Assembly: GCA_949840885.1 (NCBI GenBank)
Contig: CATKYJ010000019.1
Span: forward strand, 1 to 64,000
Source: an uncultured Acetatifactor sp.
GTDB lineage: Bacteria; Bacillota; Clostridia; Lachnospirales; Lachnospiraceae
Length of the DNA stretch: 64,000 nucleotides
Direction: 5' to 3'
Part shown: one piece after another, positions 37,570 to 47,052 of the stretch
Layout: each line of letters opens with the position of its first letter
How positions within the stretch are numbered: position 1 is the first letter of the stretch
Made by a program: the position numbers and the translations under genes
Notes under the pieces: generated by a model
Database searches by the model: none
What the model was told of the DNA's origin: nothing
Seen by the model: only the letters and a program-made list of their open reading frames with translations

Positions 37570-38736
37570 ATGGCGCGTTTGACGATTTATCCGGATAACC
37601 ATGTGGACTCTACGGTAGTGTCCAATCTTTTCATTGATGAGTATATGAAAGATGCCAATGACGCGCAGCTCAAGGTCTATCTCTATCTGCTCCGCATGAT
37701 GAACGCCCATCTGGCCACCAGCGTATCCGATATCGCGGACAAGTTCAACCACACGGAAAAGGATGTGCTGCGCGCCCTGAAATACTGGGAAAAGCAGGAT
37801 ATCTTAAGCCTGGACTATGACGGGGGGAAGAATCTGGTGGGGATCCACATCCATGACTTAAGCGAGGAGAGCAAAAGAAATGCCGACCCTCAGGGACCGT
37901 CCTCCTTTGTACCCGTTCCCTCCCAGGCAGCGGAAAAGCCCCCGGCGTTTGGGGAGGATTTTGCCGCGCACAGTTCCGCCTTGGATGCTCCCATGGCAGA
38001 GGATGTTCGGGAAAGCCCCCTCCCGGAAGAGGCTGCGGCCGCTTCCAAGCCCCAGGAGACCTCTCCTTATGAGAAGCCATCCTACACGGCTGAGCAGCTT
38101 CGGGCGTTCAAGAACAGACAGGAGACCACCCAGCTTCTCTTCATCGTGGAATCCTATATTGGGAAGCCCCTGACACCAGCCGAGATCAGAACCATTCTGT
38201 ACTTTACGGATGTACTGCATTTTTCCGATGACCTCATCGACTATCTGATCCAGTACTGTGTGGACCGGGGAAAGAAAGACTTCAAATACATAGAGCGGGT
38301 AGCGGTGAACTGGGCCGAGGAGGGCATCACCACCCCAAAGCAGGCCAGGAAGAGCGCCACTCGCTATGACAAGAATATCTACGCCATCATGAATGGACTG
38401 GGAAAGAGCAATTCCCCCACTTCCAAGGAGCTGGAGTTCATGACCAGATGGCTGAAAGATTACGGCTTTTCCATGGATATCATTATCGAAGCCTGCGAGC
38501 GCACTGTCCTCGCAACGGACAAGCACCGCTTCGAGTACGCGGAGAGCATTCTAAGCAGCTGGAAGCGCCAGAACGTGCACCATAAGTCCGACATTCAGGG
38601 CATCGACGACATATTCCAGCAGCGCAGGAAGAATTCCGGTTCCAGCCCGCCGAAGCAATCCGGCAACCGTTTTCATCAGTTTGCGCAGAACAATTACGAT
38701 TTTGCCGCTCTGGAACAGGAACTGGTCAGCAATTAA
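37570..38736 (+). CDS. DnaD-domain replication initiation protein
   Basis: C-terminal repeats typical of DnaB_2/DnaD ('FIVESYIGKPLTPAEIRTILYFTDVLHFSDDLIDYLIQYCV', 'YAIMNGLGKSNSPTSKELEFMTRWLKDYGFSMDII'); followed by dnaC; GGGGGAG RBS before MARLTIYP. Confidence 0.88.
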   Translation: MARLTIYPDNHVDSTVVSNLFIDEYMKDANDAQLKVYLYLLRMMNAHLATSVSDIADKFNHTEKDVLRALKYWEKQDILSLDYDGGKNLVGIHIHDLSEESKRNADPQGPSSFVPVPSQAAEKPPAFGEDFAAHSSALDAPMAEDVRESPLPEEAAAASKPQETSPYEKPSYTAEQLRAFKNRQETTQLLFIVESYIGKPLTPAEIRTILYFTDVLHFSDDLIDYLIQYCVDRGKKDFKYIERVAVNWAEEGITTPKQARKSATRYDKNIYAIMNGLGKSNSPTSKELEFMTRWLKDYGFSMDIIIEACERTVLATDKHRFEYAESILSSWKRQNVHHKSDIQGIDDIFQQRRKNSGSSPPKQSGNRFHQFAQNNYDFAALEQELVSN

Positions 38737-38799
38737 GTTTTGTACCGATTCATGATGCTTTCCGCCCATGAGCCTGGTAGCAATGAAAGGAGACCAGAA

Positions 38800-39795
38800 G
38801 TGGCACTGAGCAATTCTCAATACGAAATCATTACAAAGAGATACCAGCGCATCAGGGACGAGAACAGGCGCCTTGCGGATGCCAGGAAGCAGGAAGTCTA
38901 TGAGGCCGTTCCGGAGTATTTGGAGCTGGCGGAGTCCATCAGCACCCTCTCCGTGGCCAGCGCAAAACGCATGCTGGAGGGGGATGAGACCGCGTTGTCC
39001 GGCCTCCATGAGGAACTTGCCAGGGTCACTGCCAGACAAAGGCAGCTCCTTGCCGGGCACGGCTTTCCCGCGGACTACCTGGAGCCTGTCTACCGCTGCT
39101 CCGACTGCAGGGACACCGGCTACATCGCCTCCGAGAACGGCTTCAGGGAAAAATGCCATTGTTTCCGGCAGCAGGAGATCTCCATCCTTTATGCCCAGTC
39201 GCACATTCAGGATATGATCGAGCAGGAGAATTTCTCCACTCTTTCGTACAAGTACTATCAAGATGACGACCTGCGCCGTTTTGAGGCGGCAGCGGACATC
39301 AGCCGCAAGTTTGTCACGGACTTTGGGGAAAGCTACCGGAATCTCTTCTTCTACGGCACTGTGGGAACCGGGAAAAGCTTCCTGTCCGGCTGCATTGCCA
39401 GGGAACTGCTCCAGAAAGGGCATTCCGTGATCTATTTCAGCGCTGCCGGCCTTTTCGATACCCTGGCAAGATATACCTTTGAGGCAAGGTCAAAGGATAG
39501 CCGTCATGATCTGTGCGAAGATCTGTACAGCTGCGATCTGCTGATCATTGACGACCTGGGCACGGAAATCACCAACAGCTTCGTGACCTCCGAACTGTTT
39601 TCCTGCCTCAATGAGCGCCATCTGCGCAGCCGCTCCACCCTGATTTCCACCAATATCAGCTTAGAAGAGCTCAGGGACCGCTACTCTGACCGGATCTTCT
39701 CCCGGATCACCAGCAGCTTTACCCTCTGCAAGCTCACGGGGCCGGACATCCGCATCCTGAAAAAGCGTCTGGCTTCGGCCACATATACTACATAA
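38800..39795 (+). CDS. dnaC: DnaC/DnaI-like helicase-loading ATPase (GTG start)
   Basis: 'CSDCRDTGYI...KCHCFRQQ' zinc-finger-like, Walker A 'FYGTVGTGKSFLSGCIARELL', Walker B 'LLIIDDLGTE'; AAAGGAGA RBS then GTG. Confidence 0.9.
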   Translation: MALSNSQYEIITKRYQRIRDENRRLADARKQEVYEAVPEYLELAESISTLSVASAKRMLEGDETALSGLHEELARVTARQRQLLAGHGFPADYLEPVYRCSDCRDTGYIASENGFREKCHCFRQQEISILYAQSHIQDMIEQENFSTLSYKYYQDDDLRRFEAAADISRKFVTDFGESYRNLFFYGTVGTGKSFLSGCIARELLQKGHSVIYFSAAGLFDTLARYTFEARSKDSRHDLCEDLYSCDLLIIDDLGTEITNSFVTSELFSCLNERHLRSRSTLISTNISLEELRDRYSDRIFSRITSSFTLCKLTGPDIRILKKRLASATYTT

Positions 39796-39966
39796 CGCCA
39801 GAATTTACCGTACTGCACTGGTTGAACGTATATAGCTGGCGTTTTGTAGTCAGGTTACTCGGAAATTCTGTTAAGCAGTATAAATTATTACACACACATA
39901 TTCTTCTTCCGGAGATAGACAACAAAAGCATTCACAACCAAGCAAAAGAGTAGAAAGGGACACATC

Positions 39967-41151
39967 ATGGGCAACCGCGAAGAAAAAAGAAACTTGGAAA
40001 CCATTCCTGTAGGCTCACTGGGAATCATAGCGCTGGAGGGCTGTAGGCCCTTTTCCGAACGGGTGGACCAATACCTGGTCAAATGGAGGGCCGAGCGGGA
40101 GAGCGAGCACAAGGACTCGCTGGCTTTCTCCGGGTATCAGAGGGATTCCTACCTGGTGCACACCAAGGTTCCCCGGTTCGGCTCCGGTGAGGCCAAGGGC
40201 ACGATCCTGGAGTCCGTCCGTGGCTTTGACCTTTACCTGCTGGTGGACGTCTGCAATTATTCCCTGACCTATCGTCTGGGAGGCGGCGTGAACCATATGT
40301 CGCCGGACGACCACTATCAGGACTTAAAGCGGGTCATTGCCGCCGTGGGCGGAAAGGCCAGGCGCATCACAGTCATCATGCCTTTCCTCTATGAAAGCCG
40401 CCAGCATAAGCGCACCAACAGAGAATCCTTAGACTGCGCTCTGGCCCTTCAGGAGCTGGTGCAGATGGGCGTGGACAACATCATCACTTTTGACGCCCAT
40501 GACCCCAGGGTTCAAAACGCCATTCCCCTCCATGGGTTCGAGACTGTCCAGCCAGCCTATCAGTTCATCAAGGGGCTGCTGGGGCATGTAAGCGACCTGC
40601 AGATAGATTCGGATCACATGATGATCATAAGCCCCGATGAGGGAGGCATGTCCCGGGCCATCTACTTCTCCAATGTGCTGGGGCTTGACATGGGAATGTT
40701 CTACAAGAGACGTGACTATACAAGAATAGTCAACGGGCGCAACCCAATCATTGCCCATGAGTTTCTGGGCACCAGCGTGGAGGGAAAGGACATGGTCATC
40801 GTGGACGACATGATTTCCTCCGGGGACAGTGTGCTGGAAGTGGCGGCGGAGCTGAAGAACCGAAAGGCGGGCAAGATCTTCGTCTTCTCCACCTTTGGAC
40901 TGTTCACCAACGGGCTGGACAAATTCGACAAGGCCTATGAGGAAGGAACCATCCACCGAGTACTGACCACGAACCTGATCTATCAGACGCCGGAACTGCT
41001 CAAGCGCGAGTGGTACATCAATTGCGATATGAGCAAATATGTGGCCTACATCATAGATACCTTGAACCACGATTCCTCCATCAGCGATCTGCTGAACCCC
41101 AATGAGCGGATCACAAGCATTGTGGCAAGGTATAAGAACGGAGAACTATAA
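39967..41151 (+). CDS. prs: Ribose-phosphate pyrophosphokinase, divergent long form
   Basis: 'IMPFLYESRQHKRTNRESLDCALALQELVQMGVDNIITFDAHDPRVQNAIP', 'IISPDEGGMSRAI', 'VDDMISSGDSVLEVAAELK'. Confidence 0.88.
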   Translation: MGNREEKRNLETIPVGSLGIIALEGCRPFSERVDQYLVKWRAERESEHKDSLAFSGYQRDSYLVHTKVPRFGSGEAKGTILESVRGFDLYLLVDVCNYSLTYRLGGGVNHMSPDDHYQDLKRVIAAVGGKARRITVIMPFLYESRQHKRTNRESLDCALALQELVQMGVDNIITFDAHDPRVQNAIPLHGFETVQPAYQFIKGLLGHVSDLQIDSDHMMIISPDEGGMSRAIYFSNVLGLDMGMFYKRRDYTRIVNGRNPIIAHEFLGTSVEGKDMVIVDDMISSGDSVLEVAAELKNRKAGKIFVFSTFGLFTNGLDKFDKAYEEGTIHRVLTTNLIYQTPELLKREWYINCDMSKYVAYIIDTLNHDSSISDLLNPNERITSIVARYKNGEL

Positions 41152-41174
41152 AAGCGTTTTAAGAGGATTTTAAG

Positions 41175-41212
41175 AAGACCGCCGGGCTTTGGGTATTCGG
41201 CGGTCTTTTATT
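41175..41212 (+). terminator. Rho-independent terminator of prs
   Basis: AAGACCGCCGggctttgggtattCGGCGGTCTTTTATTT. Confidence 0.88.
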
Positions 41213-41294
41213 TCTGTATTTTTGAGTTTTTTTCTGCGTTTCGATTGCAGTCCTTGATTGTGATTTCTAAATTGTAAACTTATGCAAAAAACAG

Positions 41295-41323
41295 TTGACA
41301 TTTGTCCGCGGCTACATTATACT
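41295..41323 (+). promoter_or_regulatory. Sigma-A-type promoter of bioY
   Basis: TTGACA (41295-41300), 17-bp spacer, TATACT (41318-41323). Confidence 0.8.
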
Positions 41324-41326
41324 TTT

Positions 41327-41395
41327 AATTGTCAACCGTACATATGTATTGGTTTACATTTCTGCCTAGCCAAAGACATTGTACGGCTAACAATT
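41327..41395 (+). promoter_or_regulatory. BirA-type biotin operator plus additional half-site
   Basis: AATTGTCAACC (41327-41337)-N13-GGTTTACATT (41351-41360); extra half-site GGCTAACAATT (41385-41395). Confidence 0.78.
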
Positions 41396-41417
41396 CTACA
41401 GAAAAGAGGAAAACAAA

Positions 41418-41993
41418 ATGAACGACATTACCAAGACAGCATCTCCCAAACTGAGCGTAAAGCAGTTGGCGCTGACAGGCCTGATGACAGCGGTGCTCTG
41501 CCTCCTGGGGCCCATCGCCCTGAACATCCCCATCAGCCCGGTTCCCATATCCCTGGGATTTCTGGGGATTTACTTCATCAGCTCCGTGCTGGGCATGAAG
41601 CTGGGCACCTTAAGCGTCATAGCCTATCTCCTGCTGGGACTGGCCGGCCTTCCTGTGTTCACGAACTTCTCGGGAGGCCCCGAAAAACTTTTCGGCCCCA
41701 CCGGCGGATACCTCATCGGCTATGTGTTTATGGCCCTGATCTGCGGCCTCTTTGTGGACAAAGGCAAGGGCAGGGTGATTTTTATCCTGACAGGAATGGT
41801 TCTGGGCACCGCAGTAGGCTATCTGTTCGGTACCTTGTGGCTGGCCCACCAGCAGTCCGTTGGTTTTGTACAGGCTCTGTTTATGGGTGTCGTCCCCTAT
41901 ATCCTCGTGGATCTCATAAAGCTTGCCCTGGGCGTAACCATTGGGAGTCAGCTGCGCAAGCGCCTTCTACAGGCAGGGCTCCTGCTCCAATAG
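41418..41993 (+). CDS. bioY: Biotin transporter BioY (ECF S component)
   Basis: 'LTGLMTAVLCLLGPIALNIPISPVPISLGFLGIYFISSVLG... GGPEKLFGPTGGYLIGYVFMALICG' typical BioY; BirA operator upstream. Confidence 0.94.
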   Translation: MNDITKTASPKLSVKQLALTGLMTAVLCLLGPIALNIPISPVPISLGFLGIYFISSVLGMKLGTLSVIAYLLLGLAGLPVFTNFSGGPEKLFGPTGGYLIGYVFMALICGLFVDKGKGRVIFILTGMVLGTAVGYLFGTLWLAHQQSVGFVQALFMGVVPYILVDLIKLALGVTIGSQLRKRLLQAGLLLQ

Positions 41994-42035
41994 TGTGCCC
42001 CCGCTGCAGCTGTAAAGCCATATTCTATGGATTTC

Positions 42036-42084
42036 ATGTGCATGCAGACATACCCGCTTGGCTCGTTGCCCGCGGAAATCATGC
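42036..42084. repeat. Dispersed palindromic repeat, family C copy 2
   Basis: atgtgcatgcagacatacccgcttggctcgttgcccgcggaaatcatg. Confidence 0.75.
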
Positions 42085-42606
42085 CCCCGTAAAAGTGTCG
42101 TAAAGGGTCACCACATTGTCCTGGGCATCGTACATGGTGATGGCACTGCAGTCAATGGGAAGCACCACGGCGAAAGGCTCATCGGAGTCCACCCGGATTG
42201 TCTTCTCCTCCACGCTGTTGTCCACCACGATTTTGCATACCTTGTCCTCATTGAGGGAAAGCAGCGCAATGCCCTTATTTTCAAACACCAGACCCTTTAC
42301 GCCCTCCTCCATATAGGCATCCGTGCCGCCCTGTCTGTAAAAATAGCCATATGAGAGCCCCTCCTTTGTCAGGTAAATGGAATAGGTGTACTTGCCCCTG
42401 CTCTCATCGTAGAAAAGCATGGCGCAGATATTGTCGTCCACTGCCTGAACCATCTCCCAGCTATTCTCCACGCTCTGCCTCTTTCTCGCATCCTGCTCCA
42501 GTCTGTCTTTCGACACGCCAAAAATTCCCGCCTGCCATATGATCAGAAAGGCCAACAGAATAATCAGCACCAACCCGATCAGGACTGGTATCTTCTCTGC
42601 TTTCAT
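42079..42606 (-). CDS. Hypothetical membrane-anchored protein (N-terminal TM)
   Basis: Single ORF with N-terminal 'IPVLIGLVLIILLAFLIIWQAGIF' TM segment; no recognised domain. Confidence 0.75.
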   Translation of the reverse strand: MKAEKIPVLIGLVLIILLAFLIIWQAGIFGVSKDRLEQDARKRQSVENSWEMVQAVDDNICAMLFYDESRGKYTYSIYLTKEGLSYGYFYRQGGTDAYMEEGVKGLVFENKGIALLSLNEDKVCKIVVDNSVEEKTIRVDSDEPFAVVLPIDCSAITMYDAQDNVVTLYDTFTGA

Positions 42607-42749
42607 GTTCCTTACCTCCGGTTCCTGCGTATTCTCTCAATGGAAATTTATGACAAAATGCTCTTCTTGAGTCAACATTGTACCACATAACCCCTGATTC
42701 GTCCAGTCATAAAACATGCGCGCTGCTGACTGCCGGGCCTTGCTCTGGC

Positions 42750-45311
42750 CTATTCCCTCAGATAGGTGATGAACTGGTTGCCGTTCTCCTGGAACCACTT
42801 CGCGGCATCACTGTTCTTCATGGTGTATATGGTTCCCTGCAAAGGATCCAGGATGCCCACTTCGACTTCGTTGAACCCTATTAGCAGCACGGCTCCGTTT
42901 TTTTCCGTCAGCGCCAGCACCGGAATGTCCTGATTCACATAATACAGCACGGCATCCAGGCTGCAGCCCGTCAGATCCAGCACCTCGGCCTGTGCCAGAT
43001 TCTCCTCCAGTATCTCCAGGATGGTCTCCCCCCGGTTCAGGTAATGTTGCGTATTCCTCGTAATGCCCTCATAGGACAGCATCGTGTCAAGGCAAACGGC
43101 CAGGGCGTCTTTCTCCGGCGTAGCCTCCGCTTCCTTGATGGCCATGATCTGGTTTTTGGAAGCCCTGTTGCCCCGCAGCCAGATTCTTCGTCCGTCCTCG
43201 TCTATGACTACGCCGGATGAATCATAAGCCAATCCCACGGCACGGGCGGAGGAAAAGAAGATGCCGTCCACGCCATAGGCTCCGTACACATAGTATCTGC
43301 GCCCGTTTTCCCTCTCCGGCAGCGCCAGCCTCCTGCCGCCCTCGTACACCACTTCTTTGGGCGTCAGGATCATGGCCTTTTTACCCTCCGAACCTTTCCG
43401 CATCTGAATCTCCACCAGCCGTTCATATTTTTCCGTGCTGACGGCCGTTACCTGGTTTTTGCCTTTTTCCTCCTCCAGGTTATTCATTACATGATCCTGC
43501 TCTATCTCCTCATACTCTCCCTCTTCCAGCCGCTTTACCCTCTCCAGAGTGATCTGATTGCCCGAGATGGTACAGTCCGTGACATAAACGCCGGACTGCC
43601 TGTACTCTTTGAGCAGCTCTCCGTCAGAATTGCAGATTCCTATGGTATGCATGGGGAAAAAAATCCTGCCGGAATGCTCCTCCACCACATCTTTTGTATG
43701 GGCTATGCCGTATATGATGTCCTCGTTCATAAATCCCAGCGGACGGATGACTTCCCCTTCGGGCATGCTGATGGTCTTCCTGGTTTCACTGCCCAGATCC
43801 TGGATATTCAGTGCATTGCTGTGATAGATGTCCTCTCCTGAGGGCCACACAATGATCCTATGGTTGTCCGAGACCTGGAGGCTTCCGTCCTGTGTGGTTT
43901 CTATCAGCCCGGAGTAAGTCTTCTGCACCAGGTCAATGGCATATACTACGCCGTCCAGCGTCAGGTACAGCTTCTGCTCCCGATTCAGGTACAAAAGTTC
44001 CTCCATCTGTGCCGCCAGGACGCAGTAGGGCCTGTCGTAAGGGATATAGAGCAGTTCCTCTATGGTGTTGCGCTCGCTGTTGTAGGTGCACAGCTGGATG
44101 CCTACCTCCCCCTCATGCCTGCCTCGGTTCATATATCCATACACAGCAAACTCCACATTGCCGCCCTCATTCACACCCAGGATCTTGATGTCATGCCTGT
44201 CATACATGGTGCGGGCATCCGCGTTTTGCGCATCGTAAAAACTAAAGACTGAGGTCAGTTTATTTGTGGTGATATTATAGCAGTAAAGCTGTTTCGCCGT
44301 CACGAATACTACTATATTTCCATCTTCACTTTCAATCATGTCCACGTCCGTTCCCGTGATGCCAAGCAGAATCCTGTCGTCCATGCACAGCTTCTCCCTG
44401 TCCGGGATCTGGGTCATGGTACGCTCGTAGGAGAGCAGGTAGATCCTGTCCGTGGTATACCGAATGCGGTAGTACTCCTGTACCCTGTAATATGCCTCAT
44501 GAGAGCCTGCGGCTTCCTCCGTAAGCCCTGCAGCCGAAAACGGCTCGGAAGTGGCCACTATAAAGTCCATCAGCACGGATGCCGTCTGTTCCCCGATCTG
44601 GGTCAGCCGCATCATAGGCTCCCCGATTTCCCTCACCTCCAGGTCGCCCCATGTAATCTGGCGAAAGCTGCTGTAAATATTCACCTTATGGAAAGAGGCA
44701 TTGGACTCCAGCCTGGCGTTGGACTCCAGGTACTTTGTCAGTTCCCTGGCAGCCTCTTTGTCGTAGAGGCGCTCATGGAAATCCCGGCAGAAGTCCAGCT
44801 TTTCCGCCACATGGAGGCTGTCGCTCCATATGACTCGGGTGTAGTAGGAAATCTGTTCCCCTTCCTCCAGTGTGAGCAGAATGGTGAGAGAATATTCCGT
44901 GTCCGCCTGGATCAGGTCTTTCAGGGCGATATGGCCGTAAATCTGTCCCTCCAGGGCATAATAATCCGTAATCTCCGTGTCCTCTATGAGCCTGGCGCCG
45001 TCCTCGCTCCTGACCTGTATGGAAATCCCCGCCACCTCTCTGTCATAGGTATCCACCACGAAGTCCGCATCCCTGTCCTCGCCCAGCACTGTTACCATAT
45101 CCCTCTGGAACGCCACGTCCACAGGAGTGCTGTAGCCATGGAGCTCATTGCATTTTTTTCCGTCCATCACCATGGTGACCAGGGGGAAAGACGCAGGCGC
45201 CATCTCCATGGTCAGGTTGTCATGCCCTCTGTTCATGAATCTGTTCACGATGACCACCGTCAGCAGAAAGATCAGGCAGCACACCAAAAGCTTAATGATT
45301 GTTTTCTTCAT
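42750..45311 (-). CDS. Large membrane-anchored extracytoplasmic protein of unknown function, C39-like C-terminal domain suspected
   Basis: 853 aa; N-terminal TM 'IIKLLVCCLIFLLTVVIV'; beta-rich middle; C-terminus 'CLDTMLSYEGI...LDLTGCSLDAVLYYVNQDIPVLALTEKNGAVLLIGFNEVEVGILDPLQGTIYTM'. Confidence 0.8.
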   Translation of the reverse strand: MKKTIIKLLVCCLIFLLTVVIVNRFMNRGHDNLTMEMAPASFPLVTMVMDGKKCNELHGYSTPVDVAFQRDMVTVLGEDRDADFVVDTYDREVAGISIQVRSEDGARLIEDTEITDYYALEGQIYGHIALKDLIQADTEYSLTILLTLEEGEQISYYTRVIWSDSLHVAEKLDFCRDFHERLYDKEAARELTKYLESNARLESNASFHKVNIYSSFRQITWGDLEVREIGEPMMRLTQIGEQTASVLMDFIVATSEPFSAAGLTEEAAGSHEAYYRVQEYYRIRYTTDRIYLLSYERTMTQIPDREKLCMDDRILLGITGTDVDMIESEDGNIVVFVTAKQLYCYNITTNKLTSVFSFYDAQNADARTMYDRHDIKILGVNEGGNVEFAVYGYMNRGRHEGEVGIQLCTYNSERNTIEELLYIPYDRPYCVLAAQMEELLYLNREQKLYLTLDGVVYAIDLVQKTYSGLIETTQDGSLQVSDNHRIIVWPSGEDIYHSNALNIQDLGSETRKTISMPEGEVIRPLGFMNEDIIYGIAHTKDVVEEHSGRIFFPMHTIGICNSDGELLKEYRQSGVYVTDCTISGNQITLERVKRLEEGEYEEIEQDHVMNNLEEEKGKNQVTAVSTEKYERLVEIQMRKGSEGKKAMILTPKEVVYEGGRRLALPERENGRRYYVYGAYGVDGIFFSSARAVGLAYDSSGVVIDEDGRRIWLRGNRASKNQIMAIKEAEATPEKDALAVCLDTMLSYEGITRNTQHYLNRGETILEILEENLAQAEVLDLTGCSLDAVLYYVNQDIPVLALTEKNGAVLLIGFNEVEVGILDPLQGTIYTMKNSDAAKWFQENGNQFITYLRE

Positions 45312-46506
45312 ACAACAGCTCCTTCAGGGTGGGATCCACATGCAGGAATTCCATGGTGCGCTCAAGCGCTGCTCTGTCCGTGAGACTGGCGCTCTTCGGA
45401 CGAATCCTGCCGGATGTCTCGGCAGATTTTACCGCCCTGATCATCAGGTTCTTGGGCGTGTGTTCCATGTCGATAAATTCCAGGATCTGCACATCGTATC
45501 CCTGCTCCTCCAGCAAGTCGGCCCGCAGGGCGTCCGTGATCAGGGCCGCCATGCGCTCTTTGATCACGCCGTAGCGAAGCAGGGGCTGAAGCTCCCTGCA
45601 CTGAATCTGGCCGTTCAGTTCATGCTGGCAGCATGGCACCGCCAGGATCACGGCGGCCCCCCATTTCACAGCCTTGTCCAACGCGTAGTCCGTGGCCTTG
45701 TCACAGGCATGGAGGGATACCACCATGTCCACCGGCTCCGTATCCTGAAAATGGGTAATGTCCCCCTGTTCAAAGCGCAGCCCGTCATAATGCAGTCTTT
45801 TAGCCAGTTCGTTGCAGTGTCTGATGACGTCCGCTTTTAAGTCCAGCCCCGTGACCTGAATATCCCTGCCCTGAATCTGGTGCAGGTAATAGTACATGCC
45901 AAAAGTCAGATAAGACTTCCCGCAGCCGAAATCCACGATGCGGATGGTACGGTCTGCGGGAAGCCTGTGGCAGACGTCCTCTATGAACTCCAGATACCGG
46001 TTGATCTGCCGGAATTTGTTGTACTTTGCCCTGACCACCTGCCCCTGGGGCGTCTGTACCCCCAGGCTTACCAGGAAGTCCACCGGCTCTCCCTCCGGCA
46101 GGATATGGCGCTTGGAGCGATTGTGGGCCATATCGGGGCCTCTGTCCTCCCGGCCGCCTCTTGTCTTTTCTTTGCTTATATCATTTCTTTTTTTCGTTTT
46201 TATGGACACTGCGCCCTTTTTGCTCACAAGGATAGTGGCGTCCATTTCCCGGCAGCTTATCTGCCCCTGTCTGAACAGTCCCTCCATATATCCGGCGAGA
46301 CGCCGGGCCAGTTCCTCTTTTCCCAGATTGGCATGGAACACCTGAGTGCCCCGGTAAAGGGTCTCCTGAAAGCATGCCTCTCCCCGGATGATCACCGGGC
46401 GCACTTTCACCTTAGAGGCCTGGGCAGCGTCCCTTGTATTGCTCAGCGTAATCTGTATGATATTTTGATCCGGCAGCTGCCGGAAGAATTCTCTCAGTTC
46501 ATCCAT
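45292..46506 (-). CDS. Class I SAM-dependent methyltransferase (Methyltransf_32-like)
   Basis: 'RIVDFGCGKSYLTFGMYYYLHQIQGRDIQVTGLDLKADVI', 'MVVSLHACDKATDYALDKAV', 'AVPCCQHELNGQI'. Confidence 0.88.
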   Translation of the reverse strand: MDELREFFRQLPDQNIIQITLSNTRDAAQASKVKVRPVIIRGEACFQETLYRGTQVFHANLGKEELARRLAGYMEGLFRQGQISCREMDATILVSKKGAVSIKTKKRNDISKEKTRGGREDRGPDMAHNRSKRHILPEGEPVDFLVSLGVQTPQGQVVRAKYNKFRQINRYLEFIEDVCHRLPADRTIRIVDFGCGKSYLTFGMYYYLHQIQGRDIQVTGLDLKADVIRHCNELAKRLHYDGLRFEQGDITHFQDTEPVDMVVSLHACDKATDYALDKAVKWGAAVILAVPCCQHELNGQIQCRELQPLLRYGVIKERMAALITDALRADLLEEQGYDVQILEFIDMEHTPKNLMIRAVKSAETSGRIRPKSASLTDRAALERTMEFLHVDPTLKELLYEENNH

Positions 46507-46638
46507 GGGATATAATTCCCCTTTTCTATTGTGCGTGCCTGTCTTTCTTTTTTGTCTTATGCGTGTTTCTTATGCGCTTTTACAAGGCACACGCTTCTCA
46601 AGGCACACGTTTTTCTGAAATCCGCTCTCCCCAGGGGC

Positions 46639-47052
46639 CTACAGCCAGGCCGGGAAGCTCCCCCTCCGGCCCCCGTGGCGGCGCTTGTATACTTCATTGA
46701 ACAAAAGGATCTGTATCATGTCCTCTGCAGGCGCATGCTCCTCCTCGTTCTCCAGGACTTTGAGCATGGACTTGGCCAGTGCCTGCAGGCTGTACCTGTC
46801 CGGATATTCGTCATAGATCATCGCACCCTCATAGTCTGTCCTGTCCAGGATTTCCGCTATTCTTCTCTGATAGCGCTTTACGTCTTTTGGATACATCTGC
46901 TGTAAATATTCCAGATCCTGCAGCAGTCTGGCTTCATTCTCTGCGCTGCGATAGTCCGGATAGGTCATATAAAAAGGAAGGGGCCCTTTCCAGCCCCTTG
47001 TCCTCTCTTCCGGAAGCGGCTGTAACAGTTTCGAGTGAAATTCCATATGCAA
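46639..47052 (-). CDS. Hypothetical protein
   Basis: Collinear 137-aa ORF between methyltransferase and atpC with coding-like composition. Confidence 0.7.
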   Translation of the reverse strand: MHMEFHSKLLQPLPEERTRGWKGPLPFYMTYPDYRSAENEARLLQDLEYLQQMYPKDVKRYQRRIAEILDRTDYEGAMIYDEYPDRYSLQALAKSMLKVLENEEEHAPAEDMIQILLFNEVYKRRHGGRRGSFPAWL

